Assembly: GCF_965228935.1 (NCBI RefSeq)
Contig: NZ_OZ245846.1
Span: 4,092,001-4,156,000, forward strand
Source of the DNA: Ulvibacterium sp965228935
GTDB taxonomy: Bacteria; Bacteroidota; Bacteroidia; Flavobacteriales; Flavobacteriaceae
Direction: 5' to 3'
Length of the DNA stretch: 64,000 nt
The notes below the pieces were generated by a model. That model was not told where the DNA came from, made no database searches, and saw only the letters and a program-made list of their open reading frames with translations. The first letter of the stretch is position 1, and the number at the start of each line of letters is the position of its first letter. The translations under genes were made by a program, and so were the position numbers. Shown piece after piece: positions 16,770 through 25,466 of this stretch.

Positions 16770-18803
16770 TTAAATTAGTCCGTTATATTTTCTGATAAAC
16801 CATTCCACAGAAAGTGCAGCAGCTATTAGCATTAGGAGTATCCTAAAATCGATTAAAGATACAACATTTTCCTTGCTCTTTTGAACCGGGGAAAAACGTG
16901 GATCTTCCAAAAGTTCCCGCACCAAGGCATCCGTATTCGACGGGAAAAACAACTTACCTTTACTATCCAGGGCCAATTGATTTAATTTTTTATAATCACT
17001 GGAAAGAAATTGCTGTTCAACGTTGAAGTCCAAAATAGTAAAGCTTCCGGAAGACGAAAGGTTTTCATCGGTAACCAATACGGTAAATGTATAGTCCCCG
17101 GAAGGGAGGTCGCCCAGATCTGCCTGATAAAAACTGTCTTTTAGCAACATTGGAATTTCCTTGATCCTATTGTTTCCTTTCCCTTGTATTTTTAGGATTA
17201 AATTGGCATTCCGATCCATTTCAAAGGCCTCATCAAAATATCTGGCCGATATCCTGGCATCATCGCTCCCTTGGTATATCAAGTCATAGTCCACATCCAA
17301 TCGATTCTTGGAAGTATTCGATGAAAGATACAGGATGATTTTTCCAATAATCCCATCAAAGTTTTGGAAATTTTTACTGTCCCTATAATCCTGCATCCGC
17401 CATTTCCACAGATTCTCTCCAAAGAGCACCACTTCTTTTGCCTGATCCTTGGAGATTACGGCCAATAAGGGTTCGTCCAATTCCACTCCCTTGATATTCT
17501 GCCCCAATAGTACTTCATGGGGCGAGCTAATCAGTACCTCGCCTAATTCGCCCTCCAAGGGAGGAAGGTTTTCGACCATAAATCCCGAGATATCGAAAAT
17601 ACCGAAACCTTTGTTCAAAACAGGAAGTATTTCCTCCTGTTCGCCATAGGCATCCTTGGAATAATTGGCCTGTATTCCATTAAGAAAATTCCAATCCGTG
17701 GTTGCACCGCAAATAGTAAAAAAATTCGTTTTTCGTTGTTGGATATACTTGTATATCGGAAGGAAAGATCGGTTGGGTTCATAGAGAATGAAAACATCCG
17801 TATTGTCCAACTCTTTGATTGGTACCTGAGGTTCTTTAATGGAAACGGAACGTTGCTCATTGCTTTCAATGGATTTCTTTAGCGTACCGATATCCGGATG
17901 CGCCTTGGCCGAAATTATGGTTACGTTCGTTTTTTCATCGATGACTTCCAGCCCGAGACTCCTTTTGTTGTTAAATCTGTTTCTTTCGTTTTCCAAGGGA
18001 TTTATTTCAACTTCGATCGTTTTGGCTCCAACCGTTTCCGCGGTAGCCAAAACAGTAATGACTTTTGTATTGTTCAAAGGTGTGAACCCTACATTTTCCT
18101 TGTAGACCATTTTTCCATTTACGGTGACGTTCAAAGTCGATTCTATGCTTCTACCCCCCTCATAAGTGATGTAAATTTCAATGGGATATTTGTTCTTTAA
18201 AAAAGCGAAAGTATTTGTATTGGCGCGCGCTATCCTTATATCCTCATATCTTGTAGTATCGCCTATGACAATGGGATAGATAGGTACTTGGTCATTTTCG
18301 AAGATAAAGCCGTAATCCTCTCCTTTGGTCTGGTTTCCATCTGTGGTCAACAGTACGGCCATATTTCTATTGGAGCTGCTATAGATATCTTCCAAGGAGG
18401 ATATGGCCTTACCAATATCAGTCTGTGTTTCTGTAAAAGACAATGAATCGGAGCTTGCCAATGACGTCCCAAAACTATAGGGTCTTAGCTGAAATCTTTC
18501 TAGAATCCCGTTGTTTTGGGTAATGGCTTCTGTCGCGGACATGATGGTATCCGCCGAAGCCTGTACGGACATTGAATTATCGGTCAATAAGATAAGGTCG
18601 GTTTTTTCTAGGTTATACTCCTCTTTCGTAAACTTTGGGTTTATCAATAGTACCAAAATTCCGAACAAGGCCAGGAATCGCAGTGCGGATAATAAAAAAT
18701 ACAGACCATTGCCCTCCTTAAATCTCGAACGGTACTGAAACAGAACAATTACCAGTGCCAATAAGGCGGCAGCGATAATGAAAAGTGCTGTTTGGGAATC
18801 CAT
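16770..18803 (-). CDS. Membrane-anchored VWA-like domain protein
   Basis: 677 residues. Two transmembrane helices lie at the N-terminus (about 5-22 and 36-54) and one near the C-terminus (about 652-668). Between them is a von Willebrand A-like domain beginning LILLTDNSMSVQ (a DxSxS-type metal site, here DNSMS) with LLTTDGNQTKGED, followed by beta-rich domains and a GATase1-like stretch (VFILYEPNRSF). It resembles the periplasmic VWA membrane proteins common in Bacteroidota that are thought to assemble protein complexes. It is encoded directly upstream of the prohibitin-like gene. Precise role unknown. Confidence 0.7.
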   Translation of the reverse strand: MDSQTALFIIAAALLALVIVLFQYRSRFKEGNGLYFLLSALRFLALFGILVLLINPKFTKEEYNLEKTDLILLTDNSMSVQASADTIMSATEAITQNNGILERFQLRPYSFGTSLASSDSLSFTETQTDIGKAISSLEDIYSSSNRNMAVLLTTDGNQTKGEDYGFIFENDQVPIYPIVIGDTTRYEDIRIARANTNTFAFLKNKYPIEIYITYEGGRSIESTLNVTVNGKMVYKENVGFTPLNNTKVITVLATAETVGAKTIEVEINPLENERNRFNNKRSLGLEVIDEKTNVTIISAKAHPDIGTLKKSIESNEQRSVSIKEPQVPIKELDNTDVFILYEPNRSFLPIYKYIQQRKTNFFTICGATTDWNFLNGIQANYSKDAYGEQEEILPVLNKGFGIFDISGFMVENLPPLEGELGEVLISSPHEVLLGQNIKGVELDEPLLAVISKDQAKEVVLFGENLWKWRMQDYRDSKNFQNFDGIIGKIILYLSSNTSKNRLDVDYDLIYQGSDDARISARYFDEAFEMDRNANLILKIQGKGNNRIKEIPMLLKDSFYQADLGDLPSGDYTFTVLVTDENLSSSGSFTILDFNVEQQFLSSDYKKLNQLALDSKGKLFFPSNTDALVRELLEDPRFSPVQKSKENVVSLIDFRILLMLIAAALSVEWFIRKYNGLI

Positions 18804-18857
18804 AAAGCTCAGGATAAGGGTTAAGTTCGAAATGTAAAAATTACGGTTAGTGACATT

Positions 18858-19604
18858 TTAGGTCAGCATTCCGCCGTTTACATTCAAAACCTGTCCGGTA
18901 ATATAGGAAGACATGTCCGAGGCCAGGAAAAGACAGGCATTGGCAATATCCTCTGGGGTACCTCCTCTTTTAAGGGGAATGCCCTCTCTCCAAGCCTGCA
19001 CTACCTTTTCATCCAACTTTTCGGTCATTTCCGTTTCTATGAACCCTGGGGCAATGGCATTACAACGAATATTTCTAGAGCCCAGTTCCAAGGCAATGGA
19101 CTTCGTAAAACCGATTATCCCAGCTTTTGAGGCCGCGTAATTGGCCTGGCCTGCATTTCCAGTTATTCCTACTACACTGCTCATATTTATTATGGAACCC
19201 TCTCGTTGTTTTAAGAGGGTACGTTGCACCGCTTTCGTCATATTGAATACCGACTTTAGATTAATTTCGATAACATCATCAAAATCCGCTTCGCCCATAC
19301 GCATCAAAAGATTGTCCTTGGTAATCCCCGCATTGTTTATGAGAACATCTATTCCGCCAAAGTCTTCCAAAACTTGAGCGACCAAAGCCTCGGATTCCTG
19401 AAAACTGGCCGCGTTACTTTTATAGGCTTTGGCTTTTACTCCCTTTTCCTTTAATTCTTTCTCCAATGCCAAGGCTGGCGCTTCGCTAGAACTATAGGTA
19501 AATGCCACATCGGCTCCGTGTTCCGCAAAGATTCTTGCTATTCCTGTTCCAATACCCCTGCTAGCGCCTGTAATAATTACTTTCTTTCCCTCTAAAAGTT
19601 TCAT
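18858..19604 (-). CDS. fabG: 3-oxoacyl-[acyl-carrier-protein] reductase
   Basis: This 248-residue short-chain dehydrogenase reduces beta-ketoacyl-ACP with NADPH in fatty acid elongation. Visible features are the cofactor loop TGASRGIGTGIA, NNAGITKDNLLMRM, the catalytic Ser in INMSSVVG, the YxxxK pair in ANYAASKAGI and the C-terminal YITGQVLNVNGGM. It is preceded by its own candidate promoter and by the sucD terminator, so it is probably transcribed separately. Confidence 0.95.
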   Translation of the reverse strand: MKLLEGKKVIITGASRGIGTGIARIFAEHGADVAFTYSSSEAPALALEKELKEKGVKAKAYKSNAASFQESEALVAQVLEDFGGIDVLINNAGITKDNLLMRMGEADFDDVIEINLKSVFNMTKAVQRTLLKQREGSIINMSSVVGITGNAGQANYAASKAGIIGFTKSIALELGSRNIRCNAIAPGFIETEMTEKLDEKVVQAWREGIPLKRGGTPEDIANACLFLASDMSSYITGQVLNVNGGMLT

Positions 19605-19632
19605 CCGATTTTTTCTTTGTTCAGCCGTTTTT

Positions 19633-19640
19633 CAAATATA
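19633..19640 (-). promoter_or_regulatory. Candidate fabG promoter -7 box
   Basis: TATATTTG on the minus strand exactly matches TAnnTTTG and lies 29 bases upstream of the fabG start, just after the sucD terminator. No clear -33 element is seen. Confidence 0.45.
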
Positions 19641-19666
19641 AGGCATGTTTCATATAAAGATGAAAA

Positions 19667-19697
19667 AAATCCCGCTCATACCATAATAGCGGGATTT
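19667..19697 (-). terminator. Rho-independent terminator after sucD
   Basis: AAATCCCGCT and AGCGGGATTT form a perfect 10-base stem (19667-19676 with 19688-19697) around an 11-base loop. On the minus strand the stem runs into a T-rich tract. It lies 37 bases past the sucD stop. Confidence 0.85.
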
Positions 19698-19733
19698 ATC
19701 TTAACACCGATTTATGTATTTTGAAAAAGGGCC

Positions 19734-20606
19734 TTAAGCCATTACTTCCTTTACTTTTTTCCCAATTTCCGCTGGCGAATCCACCACATGAATACCACAC
19801 TCCCTCATAATACGTTTTTTTGCCTGTGCCGTGTCGTCGCTTCCTCCAACAATGGCACCCGCATGCCCCATGGTCCTTCCGGCCGGAGCCGTTTCTCCCG
19901 CAATAAAACCAATAATAGGTTTTTCACTTCCACTTTCTTGGTACCATTTAGCCGCATCTGCTTCCAACTGTCCCCCAATTTCACCTATCATTACCACACA
20001 TTCCGTCTCTGGGTCGTTTATTAAGAGCTCCACGGCCTCTTTTGTAGTAGTGCCTATTATGGGATCACCCCCGATTCCTATCGCCGTAGTAATTCCAAGT
20101 CCCTGACGGACTACCTGATCAGCGGCCTCATAGGTCAAGGTTCCTGATTTTGAAACAATACCTACTTTCCCTTTCTTAAAAACAAAACCGGGCATTATTC
20201 CTACCTTGGCCTCCTCTGGGGTAATTACTCCAGGACAATTGGGCCCGATCAATCGGCAATCTTTATCTTTTAGGTAGTTGTTGGCCTTTACCATGTCCGC
20301 GACCGGAATTCCTTCAGTAATGGTAATGATTACCTTTATTCCCGCATTGGCCGCCTCCATAATCGCGTCTGCGGCAAAAGCAGGTGGGACAAAGATTATA
20401 GTGGTGTCCGCATCCACTTTTTCAACAGCCTCCTCTACCGTATTAAAAACAGGTCTTCCCAAATGTTCCTGTCCGCCTTTACCGGGGGTTACACCGCCAA
20501 CGACGTTGGTTCCATAGGCTATCATTTGTTCGGCATGGAAAGTTCCTTCACTCCCTGTGAAGCCTTGGACTATAATCTTGGAATCTTTGTTGACTAGAAC
20601 ACTCAT
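19734..20606 (-). CDS. sucD: Succinyl-CoA ligase, ADP-forming, alpha subunit
   Basis: 290 residues. The TCA-cycle enzyme couples succinyl-CoA cleavage to ATP or GTP formation together with SucC, which is not in this window. The N-terminal CoA-binding Rossmann part (VQGFTGSEGTFHAEQM) and the phosphohistidine motif GRTMGHAGAIVGG are intact, as is IGPNCPGVITP. It is flanked by its own promoter-like box upstream and a strong terminator downstream, suggesting a monocistronic gene. Confidence 0.96.
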   Translation of the reverse strand: MSVLVNKDSKIIVQGFTGSEGTFHAEQMIAYGTNVVGGVTPGKGGQEHLGRPVFNTVEEAVEKVDADTTIIFVPPAFAADAIMEAANAGIKVIITITEGIPVADMVKANNYLKDKDCRLIGPNCPGVITPEEAKVGIMPGFVFKKGKVGIVSKSGTLTYEAADQVVRQGLGITTAIGIGGDPIIGTTTKEAVELLINDPETECVVMIGEIGGQLEADAAKWYQESGSEKPIIGFIAGETAPAGRTMGHAGAIVGGSDDTAQAKKRIMRECGIHVVDSPAEIGKKVKEVMA

Positions 20607-20631
20607 ATTGTATTGATTACTTTAAGCTGCA

Positions 20632-20639
20632 CAAAAATA
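20632..20639 (-). promoter_or_regulatory. Candidate sucD promoter -7 box
   Basis: TATTTTTG on the minus strand matches TAnnTTTG, 26 bases upstream of the sucD ATG. The -33 element is not clear. Confidence 0.45.
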
Positions 20640-20676
20640 TACGTTTGGAGCCAAACTTACAGGGTTAAAGGGTATA

Positions 20677-21609
20677 TTATTCATCTAATTTTTTGAGTAT
20701 TTCGGGAATCTGCTTTAAGTGGGCCAATTGTTTTAACTTTTCCCTGGACTCAATCACTGGAGTACCGAAGTAGCTCTTCCCTCCGGGAAGCGATTTACTA
20801 ACTCCCGATTGTCCCATAATTACTGCTCCTTTTCCAATGGTAATTGCACTATTAACGCCAACCTGACCCCAAATAGTAACTTCATCCTCGATAATCACAC
20901 AGCCTGCAATCCCTGTTTGGGAAGCGATTTGGCACCGTTTCCCAATTACCGTATCATGTCCTACCTGTACCTGATTGTCAAGCTTTGTGCCTTTTCCTAT
21001 CGTAGTATCCCCGGTAACCCCTTTGTCAATGGAACAAAGTGACCCGATTTCCACATCGTCCTTCAAAACTACCCTACCACAAGAAATCAATTTATCCAAT
21101 ACATCAGGTCTCTTCTTATAATAAAACGCATCCGAACCTATAACCGTCCCAGCATGTATAATAACATTATCGCCAATAATGCAGTTGTCATATATGGAAA
21201 CATTGGAATGGATAAGACATCCTTTGCCGATTTTCACGTTATTGCCAATGAAAACATTCGGTTGCACTATAGTATCCTTTCCAATTTTTGCTGATGGCGA
21301 AATAGGGCTATGGGATTTCTCAAACTTGGAGAAGAACTCGGTAAGTCTATTGAAATCACGAAACGGATCCTCCGAAATTAAAAGTGCCTTGCCTTCCGGA
21401 CATTCTACTTCCTTGTTGATCAATACTATAGTAGCCTTGCAACTTAAGGCCTTATCATAATATTTAGGATGGTCTACGAAAACTATATCACCAGGTTCTA
21501 CCACATGAATTTCATTCATGCCCAACACCGGAAAATCATCCGACCCTACATATTTACTTCCAATGATAGCGGCAATTTGCCCGAGCGTATATGGTTTGGG
21601 AAATTTCAA
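20677..21609 (-). CDS. LpxD-like hexapeptide acyltransferase (second copy)
   Basis: This 310-residue left-handed beta-helix protein has an LpxD-type N-terminal domain (about 1-100: YTLGQIAAIIG, VEPGDIVFVDHPKY) and about ten hexapeptide turns (IGKDTIVQPNVFIGNNVKIG onward), ending in a helix. It is clearly related to the LpxD at 24427 but diverged. Its role may be an alternative lipid A acylation or a specialised N-acyltransferase. It lies 53 bases after efp in a run of lipid A genes. The LpxD catalytic His is plausible in the segment VQVGHDTVIG. Confidence 0.8.
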   Translation of the reverse strand: MKFPKPYTLGQIAAIIGSKYVGSDDFPVLGMNEIHVVEPGDIVFVDHPKYYDKALSCKATIVLINKEVECPEGKALLISEDPFRDFNRLTEFFSKFEKSHSPISPSAKIGKDTIVQPNVFIGNNVKIGKGCLIHSNVSIYDNCIIGDNVIIHAGTVIGSDAFYYKKRPDVLDKLISCGRVVLKDDVEIGSLCSIDKGVTGDTTIGKGTKLDNQVQVGHDTVIGKRCQIASQTGIAGCVIIEDEVTIWGQVGVNSAITIGKGAVIMGQSGVSKSLPGGKSYFGTPVIESREKLKQLAHLKQIPEILKKLDE

Positions 21610-21662
21610 TTAAAAGAGTTCAAGTTCAATTCTTACGTTTCATTATACCATACAAGAACATC

Positions 21663-22229
21663 CTATTCCTTTACCCGTTCCAAATAATTTCCTTTCTCGG
21701 TATCTATCTTTATCTTATCCCCTTCATTGATAAAAAGTGGAACATTTACTCGAGCTCCGGTCTCTACGGTGGCCGGTTTCGTTGCATTGGTAGCCGTATT
21801 GCCCTTTACACCGGGTTCCGCGTGCGTCACCTCCAGAACAACACTTGCCGGCATGTCCACGGACAGGGGCATACTATCCTCGGTATTGAACAATATGGTA
21901 ACCACCTCCCCTTCTTTAAGCAGTCCGGGAGCATCCAAGGTACTCTCCTGAAGTGTAATCTGGTCGTAATCCTCGGTATTCATAAAATGATAGGTCTCTC
22001 CCTCGGAATACAAATACTGATAAGAACGGGTCTCCACCCTTACATCATCTATTTTATGCCCCGCGGAGAAAGTGTTGTCCACTACTTTTCCCGTAGTTAC
22101 ACTTTTTAATTTGGTCCTAACAAATGCAGGTCCCTTACCGGGCTTTACATGTAAAAACTCGATAATCTTATAGATATCGTTGTTGTACCGGATACATAAT
22201 CCCTTTCTTATATCGGAAGTTGATGCCAT
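21663..22229 (-). CDS. efp: Translation elongation factor P
   Basis: 188 residues, the normal length. It relieves ribosome stalling at polyproline stretches. The N-terminal KOW-like domain has the loop VKPGKGPAF with Lys32 at the tip, where modification occurs in other bacteria. The two OB domains follow, with the signature SVDMPASVVLEVTHAEPGVKG shortened here to its core MPASVVLEV. It lies 6 bases after lpxA, so it is co-transcribed with lipid A genes. Confidence 0.97.
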   Translation of the reverse strand: MASTSDIRKGLCIRYNNDIYKIIEFLHVKPGKGPAFVRTKLKSVTTGKVVDNTFSAGHKIDDVRVETRSYQYLYSEGETYHFMNTEDYDQITLQESTLDAPGLLKEGEVVTILFNTEDSMPLSVDMPASVVLEVTHAEPGVKGNTATNATKPATVETGARVNVPLFINEGDKIKIDTEKGNYLERVKE

Positions 22230-22235
22230 AGTAAT

Positions 22236-23021
22236 TTAATTTGTGCTAAAATAACCTTTCATAATGCCACGCTGCGAGTCCCGAATAAATTGAAGTATTT
22301 CATCCCTTTCCGGGGTCGCCTCCATTTCCGCTTCGATAATCTGTACGGCCTGGGTGTTATTATAGTTCTTTTGATAAAGGATGCGATAAATATTCTGTAT
22401 TTCCTTTATTTTTTCAGATTGATATCCCCTTCGCCTCAGACCTATAGAGTTTATACCCACATAGGAAAGCGGTTCCCTTGCGGCCTTTACATAGGGTGGT
22501 ACATCTTTACGGACCAGCGATCCACCTGTAACAAAGGCATGATTGCCAATAGCAACAAACTGGTTTACGGCCACAAGGCCTGCCAAGGTTACATTATCCC
22601 CTATGGTAACGTGTCCGGCCAAGGTTGAATTATTGGAAAAAATACAGTTATTACCTACCAGACAATCATGGGCAACGTGGCAGTACGCCATTATTAAGCA
22701 ATTTTTGCCAATGACCGTTTTGTTCCTATCGGAAGTGCCTTTATGTATGGTAGCACATTCCCGAATTGTGGTATTGTTACCGACCACAACAGTGGTCTCC
22801 TCTCCTTCGTATTTCAAATCCTGTGGAGGGGCAGATATTACGGCCCCGGGAAATATATTACAGTTTTTTCCTATCCGGGCCCCTTCCATAATGGTTACAT
22901 TGGAACCTATCCAGGTTCCATCACCAATAGTTACGTTGTTATGTATAGTAGCAAAAGGCTCCACCACTACATTTTTGGCAATCTTTGCCCCAGGATGGAT
23001 GTACGCCAACGGTTGGTTCAT
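22236..23021 (-). CDS. lpxA: Acyl-ACP--UDP-N-acetylglucosamine O-acyltransferase
   Basis: This 261-residue enzyme adds the first acyl chain to UDP-GlcNAc in lipid A synthesis. A left-handed beta-helix is visible (YIHPGAKIAKNVVVEPFATI, IGDGTWIGSN), followed by a C-terminal helical domain. The catalytic His is expected in the segment CHVAHDCLVGNN. It overlaps the lpxC/fabZ gene by four bases. Confidence 0.96.
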   Translation of the reverse strand: MNQPLAYIHPGAKIAKNVVVEPFATIHNNVTIGDGTWIGSNVTIMEGARIGKNCNIFPGAVISAPPQDLKYEGEETTVVVGNNTTIRECATIHKGTSDRNKTVIGKNCLIMAYCHVAHDCLVGNNCIFSNNSTLAGHVTIGDNVTLAGLVAVNQFVAIGNHAFVTGGSLVRKDVPPYVKAAREPLSYVGINSIGLRRRGYQSEKIKEIQNIYRILYQKNYNNTQAVQIIEAEMEATPERDEILQFIRDSQRGIMKGYFSTN

Positions 23022-24430
23022 TCTTCCTTTCTTTTAACGATTTGGGCCATCATCTCAGCTTCGGAAACTAGTTTATTATTGGCGTAAGCATAGGCCTGCA
23101 TATGACAGATGCCCCTACGTATCGGGGAAATCAAATCACATTTGAAAATTAAGGTGTCACCGGGAACGACTTGTTGTTTGAATTTCACCTTGTCTATCTT
23201 CATGAACAGCGTTAAATAGTTCTCGGGGTCGGGAACCGTGCTGAGTACTAGAATACCCCCTGTCTGTGCCATTGCTTCCACCTGCAGAACCCCGGGCATA
23301 ACGGGTGCCCCAGGAAAATGTCCCACGAAAAAAGGTTCGTTCATGGTGACGTTTTTCATGCCTACCACATGCTTGTCCGATAACTCTAGAATCCTATCTA
23401 TCAAAAGAAAAGGTGGTCTATGGGGAAGCATGGCCATAATCTGATGAATGTCCATCAACGGAGGTAGGTTCAAGTCATATTTAGGAACATTATTCCGTTT
23501 TTCGAGCTTTATGAGCTTGGCCAGTTTCTTGGCAAATTGTGTATTGACATAATGCCCAGGTTTATTGGCAATTACTTTTCCGCGTATTCTTGTACCGGTC
23601 AAGGCCAAATCCCCAACGACATCAAGGAGTTTATGCCGCGCCGCCTCATTGGGCTGATGCAACGTAAGATTATCCAAAATACCATTCGGCTTCACGGATA
23701 ACTTTTCCTTGTTAAAGGCTTTTTCCAATCGTTTCATCGTCTCTTCGGAAATCTCCTTATCCACATAGACAATGGCATTGTTAAGATCGCCACCCTTAAT
23801 GAGGCCATTTTCCAAGAGCATCTCCAATTCATGAAGAAAACTAAAGGTCCTGGCATCTGCGACCTCGGTCTTGAAATCCGAGATATCCTCCAAAGTAGCG
23901 TTTTGTGTACCCAAAACTTTGGTGCCAAAATCCACCATGGCCGTAATCTTATAGCTATCCGAGGGTATTACCGTTATTTCGCTTCCCGTTGCCTCGTCCT
24001 TATAGGAAATCACATCCTTTACCACATATTCTTCACGTTCCGCTTCCTGCTCAACAATTCCGGCCTTTTCCAGGGCGGCAACAAAGTATTTGGATGATCC
24101 GTCCATTATGGGGGGTTCTGGAGAATCCAATTCGATCAAAATATTATCGATTTCCATTCCCACAAGCGCGGCAAGGACGTGTTCCGAAGTTTGGATCTTG
24201 ACCCCTCTTTTTTCTAGATTGGTACCTCTCTGCGTGTTTACGACGTAATTGGCATCAGCTTCTATAATGGGTTCCCCTTCAAGGTCAACTCGTTTAAACG
24301 CATATCCGTGATTTTCCGGGGCGGGCAAAAACTTAAGTGTAACATTCTCACCGGTATGTAGGCCTACACCCTTAAGAGTCACCTCTTTTTTAATGGTTCG
24401 TTGTTTTTGATTTGTTTTGGTCACCGTCAA
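23018..24430 (-). CDS. lpxC/fabZ: Fused UDP-3-O-acyl-GlcNAc deacetylase (LpxC) / 3-hydroxyacyl-ACP dehydratase (FabZ)
   Basis: 470 residues in two enzymes. LpxC (about 1-310) has the zinc ligands in TSEHVLAALVGMEIDN and in HKLLDVVGDLAL. FabZ (about 320-470) has LPHRPPFLLIDRI and the catalytic His and Glu in GHFPGAPVMPGVLQVEAMAQ. The fusion is characteristic of Bacteroidota and ties lipid A synthesis to fatty acid synthesis. It overlaps both lpxD upstream and lpxA downstream by four bases. Confidence 0.97.
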   Translation of the reverse strand: MTVTKTNQKQRTIKKEVTLKGVGLHTGENVTLKFLPAPENHGYAFKRVDLEGEPIIEADANYVVNTQRGTNLEKRGVKIQTSEHVLAALVGMEIDNILIELDSPEPPIMDGSSKYFVAALEKAGIVEQEAEREEYVVKDVISYKDEATGSEITVIPSDSYKITAMVDFGTKVLGTQNATLEDISDFKTEVADARTFSFLHELEMLLENGLIKGGDLNNAIVYVDKEISEETMKRLEKAFNKEKLSVKPNGILDNLTLHQPNEAARHKLLDVVGDLALTGTRIRGKVIANKPGHYVNTQFAKKLAKLIKLEKRNNVPKYDLNLPPLMDIHQIMAMLPHRPPFLLIDRILELSDKHVVGMKNVTMNEPFFVGHFPGAPVMPGVLQVEAMAQTGGILVLSTVPDPENYLTLFMKIDKVKFKQQVVPGDTLIFKCDLISPIRRGICHMQAYAYANNKLVSEAEMMAQIVKRKEE

Positions 24431-25443
24431 TCTCTTTTTTCCAATTGGTCGATTCTAGTTACTATTCTCGGCAAATTTTTAAAGTGCACATAGGACTTGT
24501 TGTAATCCCCATAATTTAAGGCGGGGGAGCCTTGTAGTACTTCATTGTCCTTTACATTTCTCCCGATTCCGGATTGCGCCTGAATCTTAACGTTATCACC
24601 GATGGTGATGTGCCCTACTATGCCCACCTGGCCTCCGATCATACAGCGCTTGCCTATCTTGGCAGAACCCGCGATACCGGTCTGTGCGGCTATTACGGTA
24701 TGCTCCCCTATCTCCACATTGTGGGCTATTTGAATTTGATTGTCCAATTTTACGCCCTTGCGCAGAATGGTAGAACCTAAAGTGGCACGGTCAATAGTGG
24801 TACCGGCCCCAACGTCTACATTGTCCTCCAAAACAACGTTCCCTGTTTGGGGGACTTTCTTGAACTCCCCGTTTTTATCGGGAGTAAACCCGAAGCCATC
24901 GGCACCAATGATAACCCCGCTATGAACCACACAGTTATTTCCGATTATGGATTCCGAGTAAATTTTTGCTCCGGCAAATATGATTACGTTATCGGCTATG
25001 GTCACATTATCACCAATGTAGACATTGGGATAAATTTTAACATTATTGCCAATTTTTACATTATTGCCCAAGTACGAAAAGGCTCCCAAATAAAAATTTG
25101 CTCCATAAGTGGCCGTATCGGACTGGTATACCGGGTTCTCAATTCCGGTTTTGTTGCTCTTTACCTGATTGTAGTATTCCAATAATTTGGAGAAGGACTC
25201 ATAGGCGTCCTCTACCTTTATCAGGGTGGTCTCTACATTTTGTTCGGGGATAAAATCCTTATTTACTATAGTAATGGATGCCTTTGTGGTATATATAAAA
25301 GAGGTGTATTTTGGGTTGGCCAAAAAGGTCAAGGAACCTTTTTCTCCCTCTTCAATCTTAGCCAGTTTATGGACTGCTATCTCTGGATTTCCATCTACTT
25401 CGCCCTCCAAAATACCGGCAATCTGACCTGCTGTAAATACCAT
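24427..25443 (-). CDS. lpxD: UDP-3-O-(3-hydroxyacyl)glucosamine N-acyltransferase
   Basis: 338 residues. This third step of lipid A synthesis adds the N-linked acyl chain. The N-terminal uridine-binding domain (FTAGQIAGILEGE, GSLTFLANPKY) precedes a long hexapeptide helix, with the catalytic region around QIAHNVEIGEHTVIAAQTG. The ATG at 25443 is preferred over a GTG two codons upstream. A TACTTTTG box lies only 6 bases before it, so transcription from there would be nearly leaderless. It otherwise follows the HD gene by 23 bases. Confidence 0.95.
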   Translation of the reverse strand: MVFTAGQIAGILEGEVDGNPEIAVHKLAKIEEGEKGSLTFLANPKYTSFIYTTKASITIVNKDFIPEQNVETTLIKVEDAYESFSKLLEYYNQVKSNKTGIENPVYQSDTATYGANFYLGAFSYLGNNVKIGNNVKIYPNVYIGDNVTIADNVIIFAGAKIYSESIIGNNCVVHSGVIIGADGFGFTPDKNGEFKKVPQTGNVVLEDNVDVGAGTTIDRATLGSTILRKGVKLDNQIQIAHNVEIGEHTVIAAQTGIAGSAKIGKRCMIGGQVGIVGHITIGDNVKIQAQSGIGRNVKDNEVLQGSPALNYGDYNKSYVHFKNLPRIVTRIDQLEKRD

Positions 25444-25466
25444 GAGCACAAAAGTAAGAAAAATTG

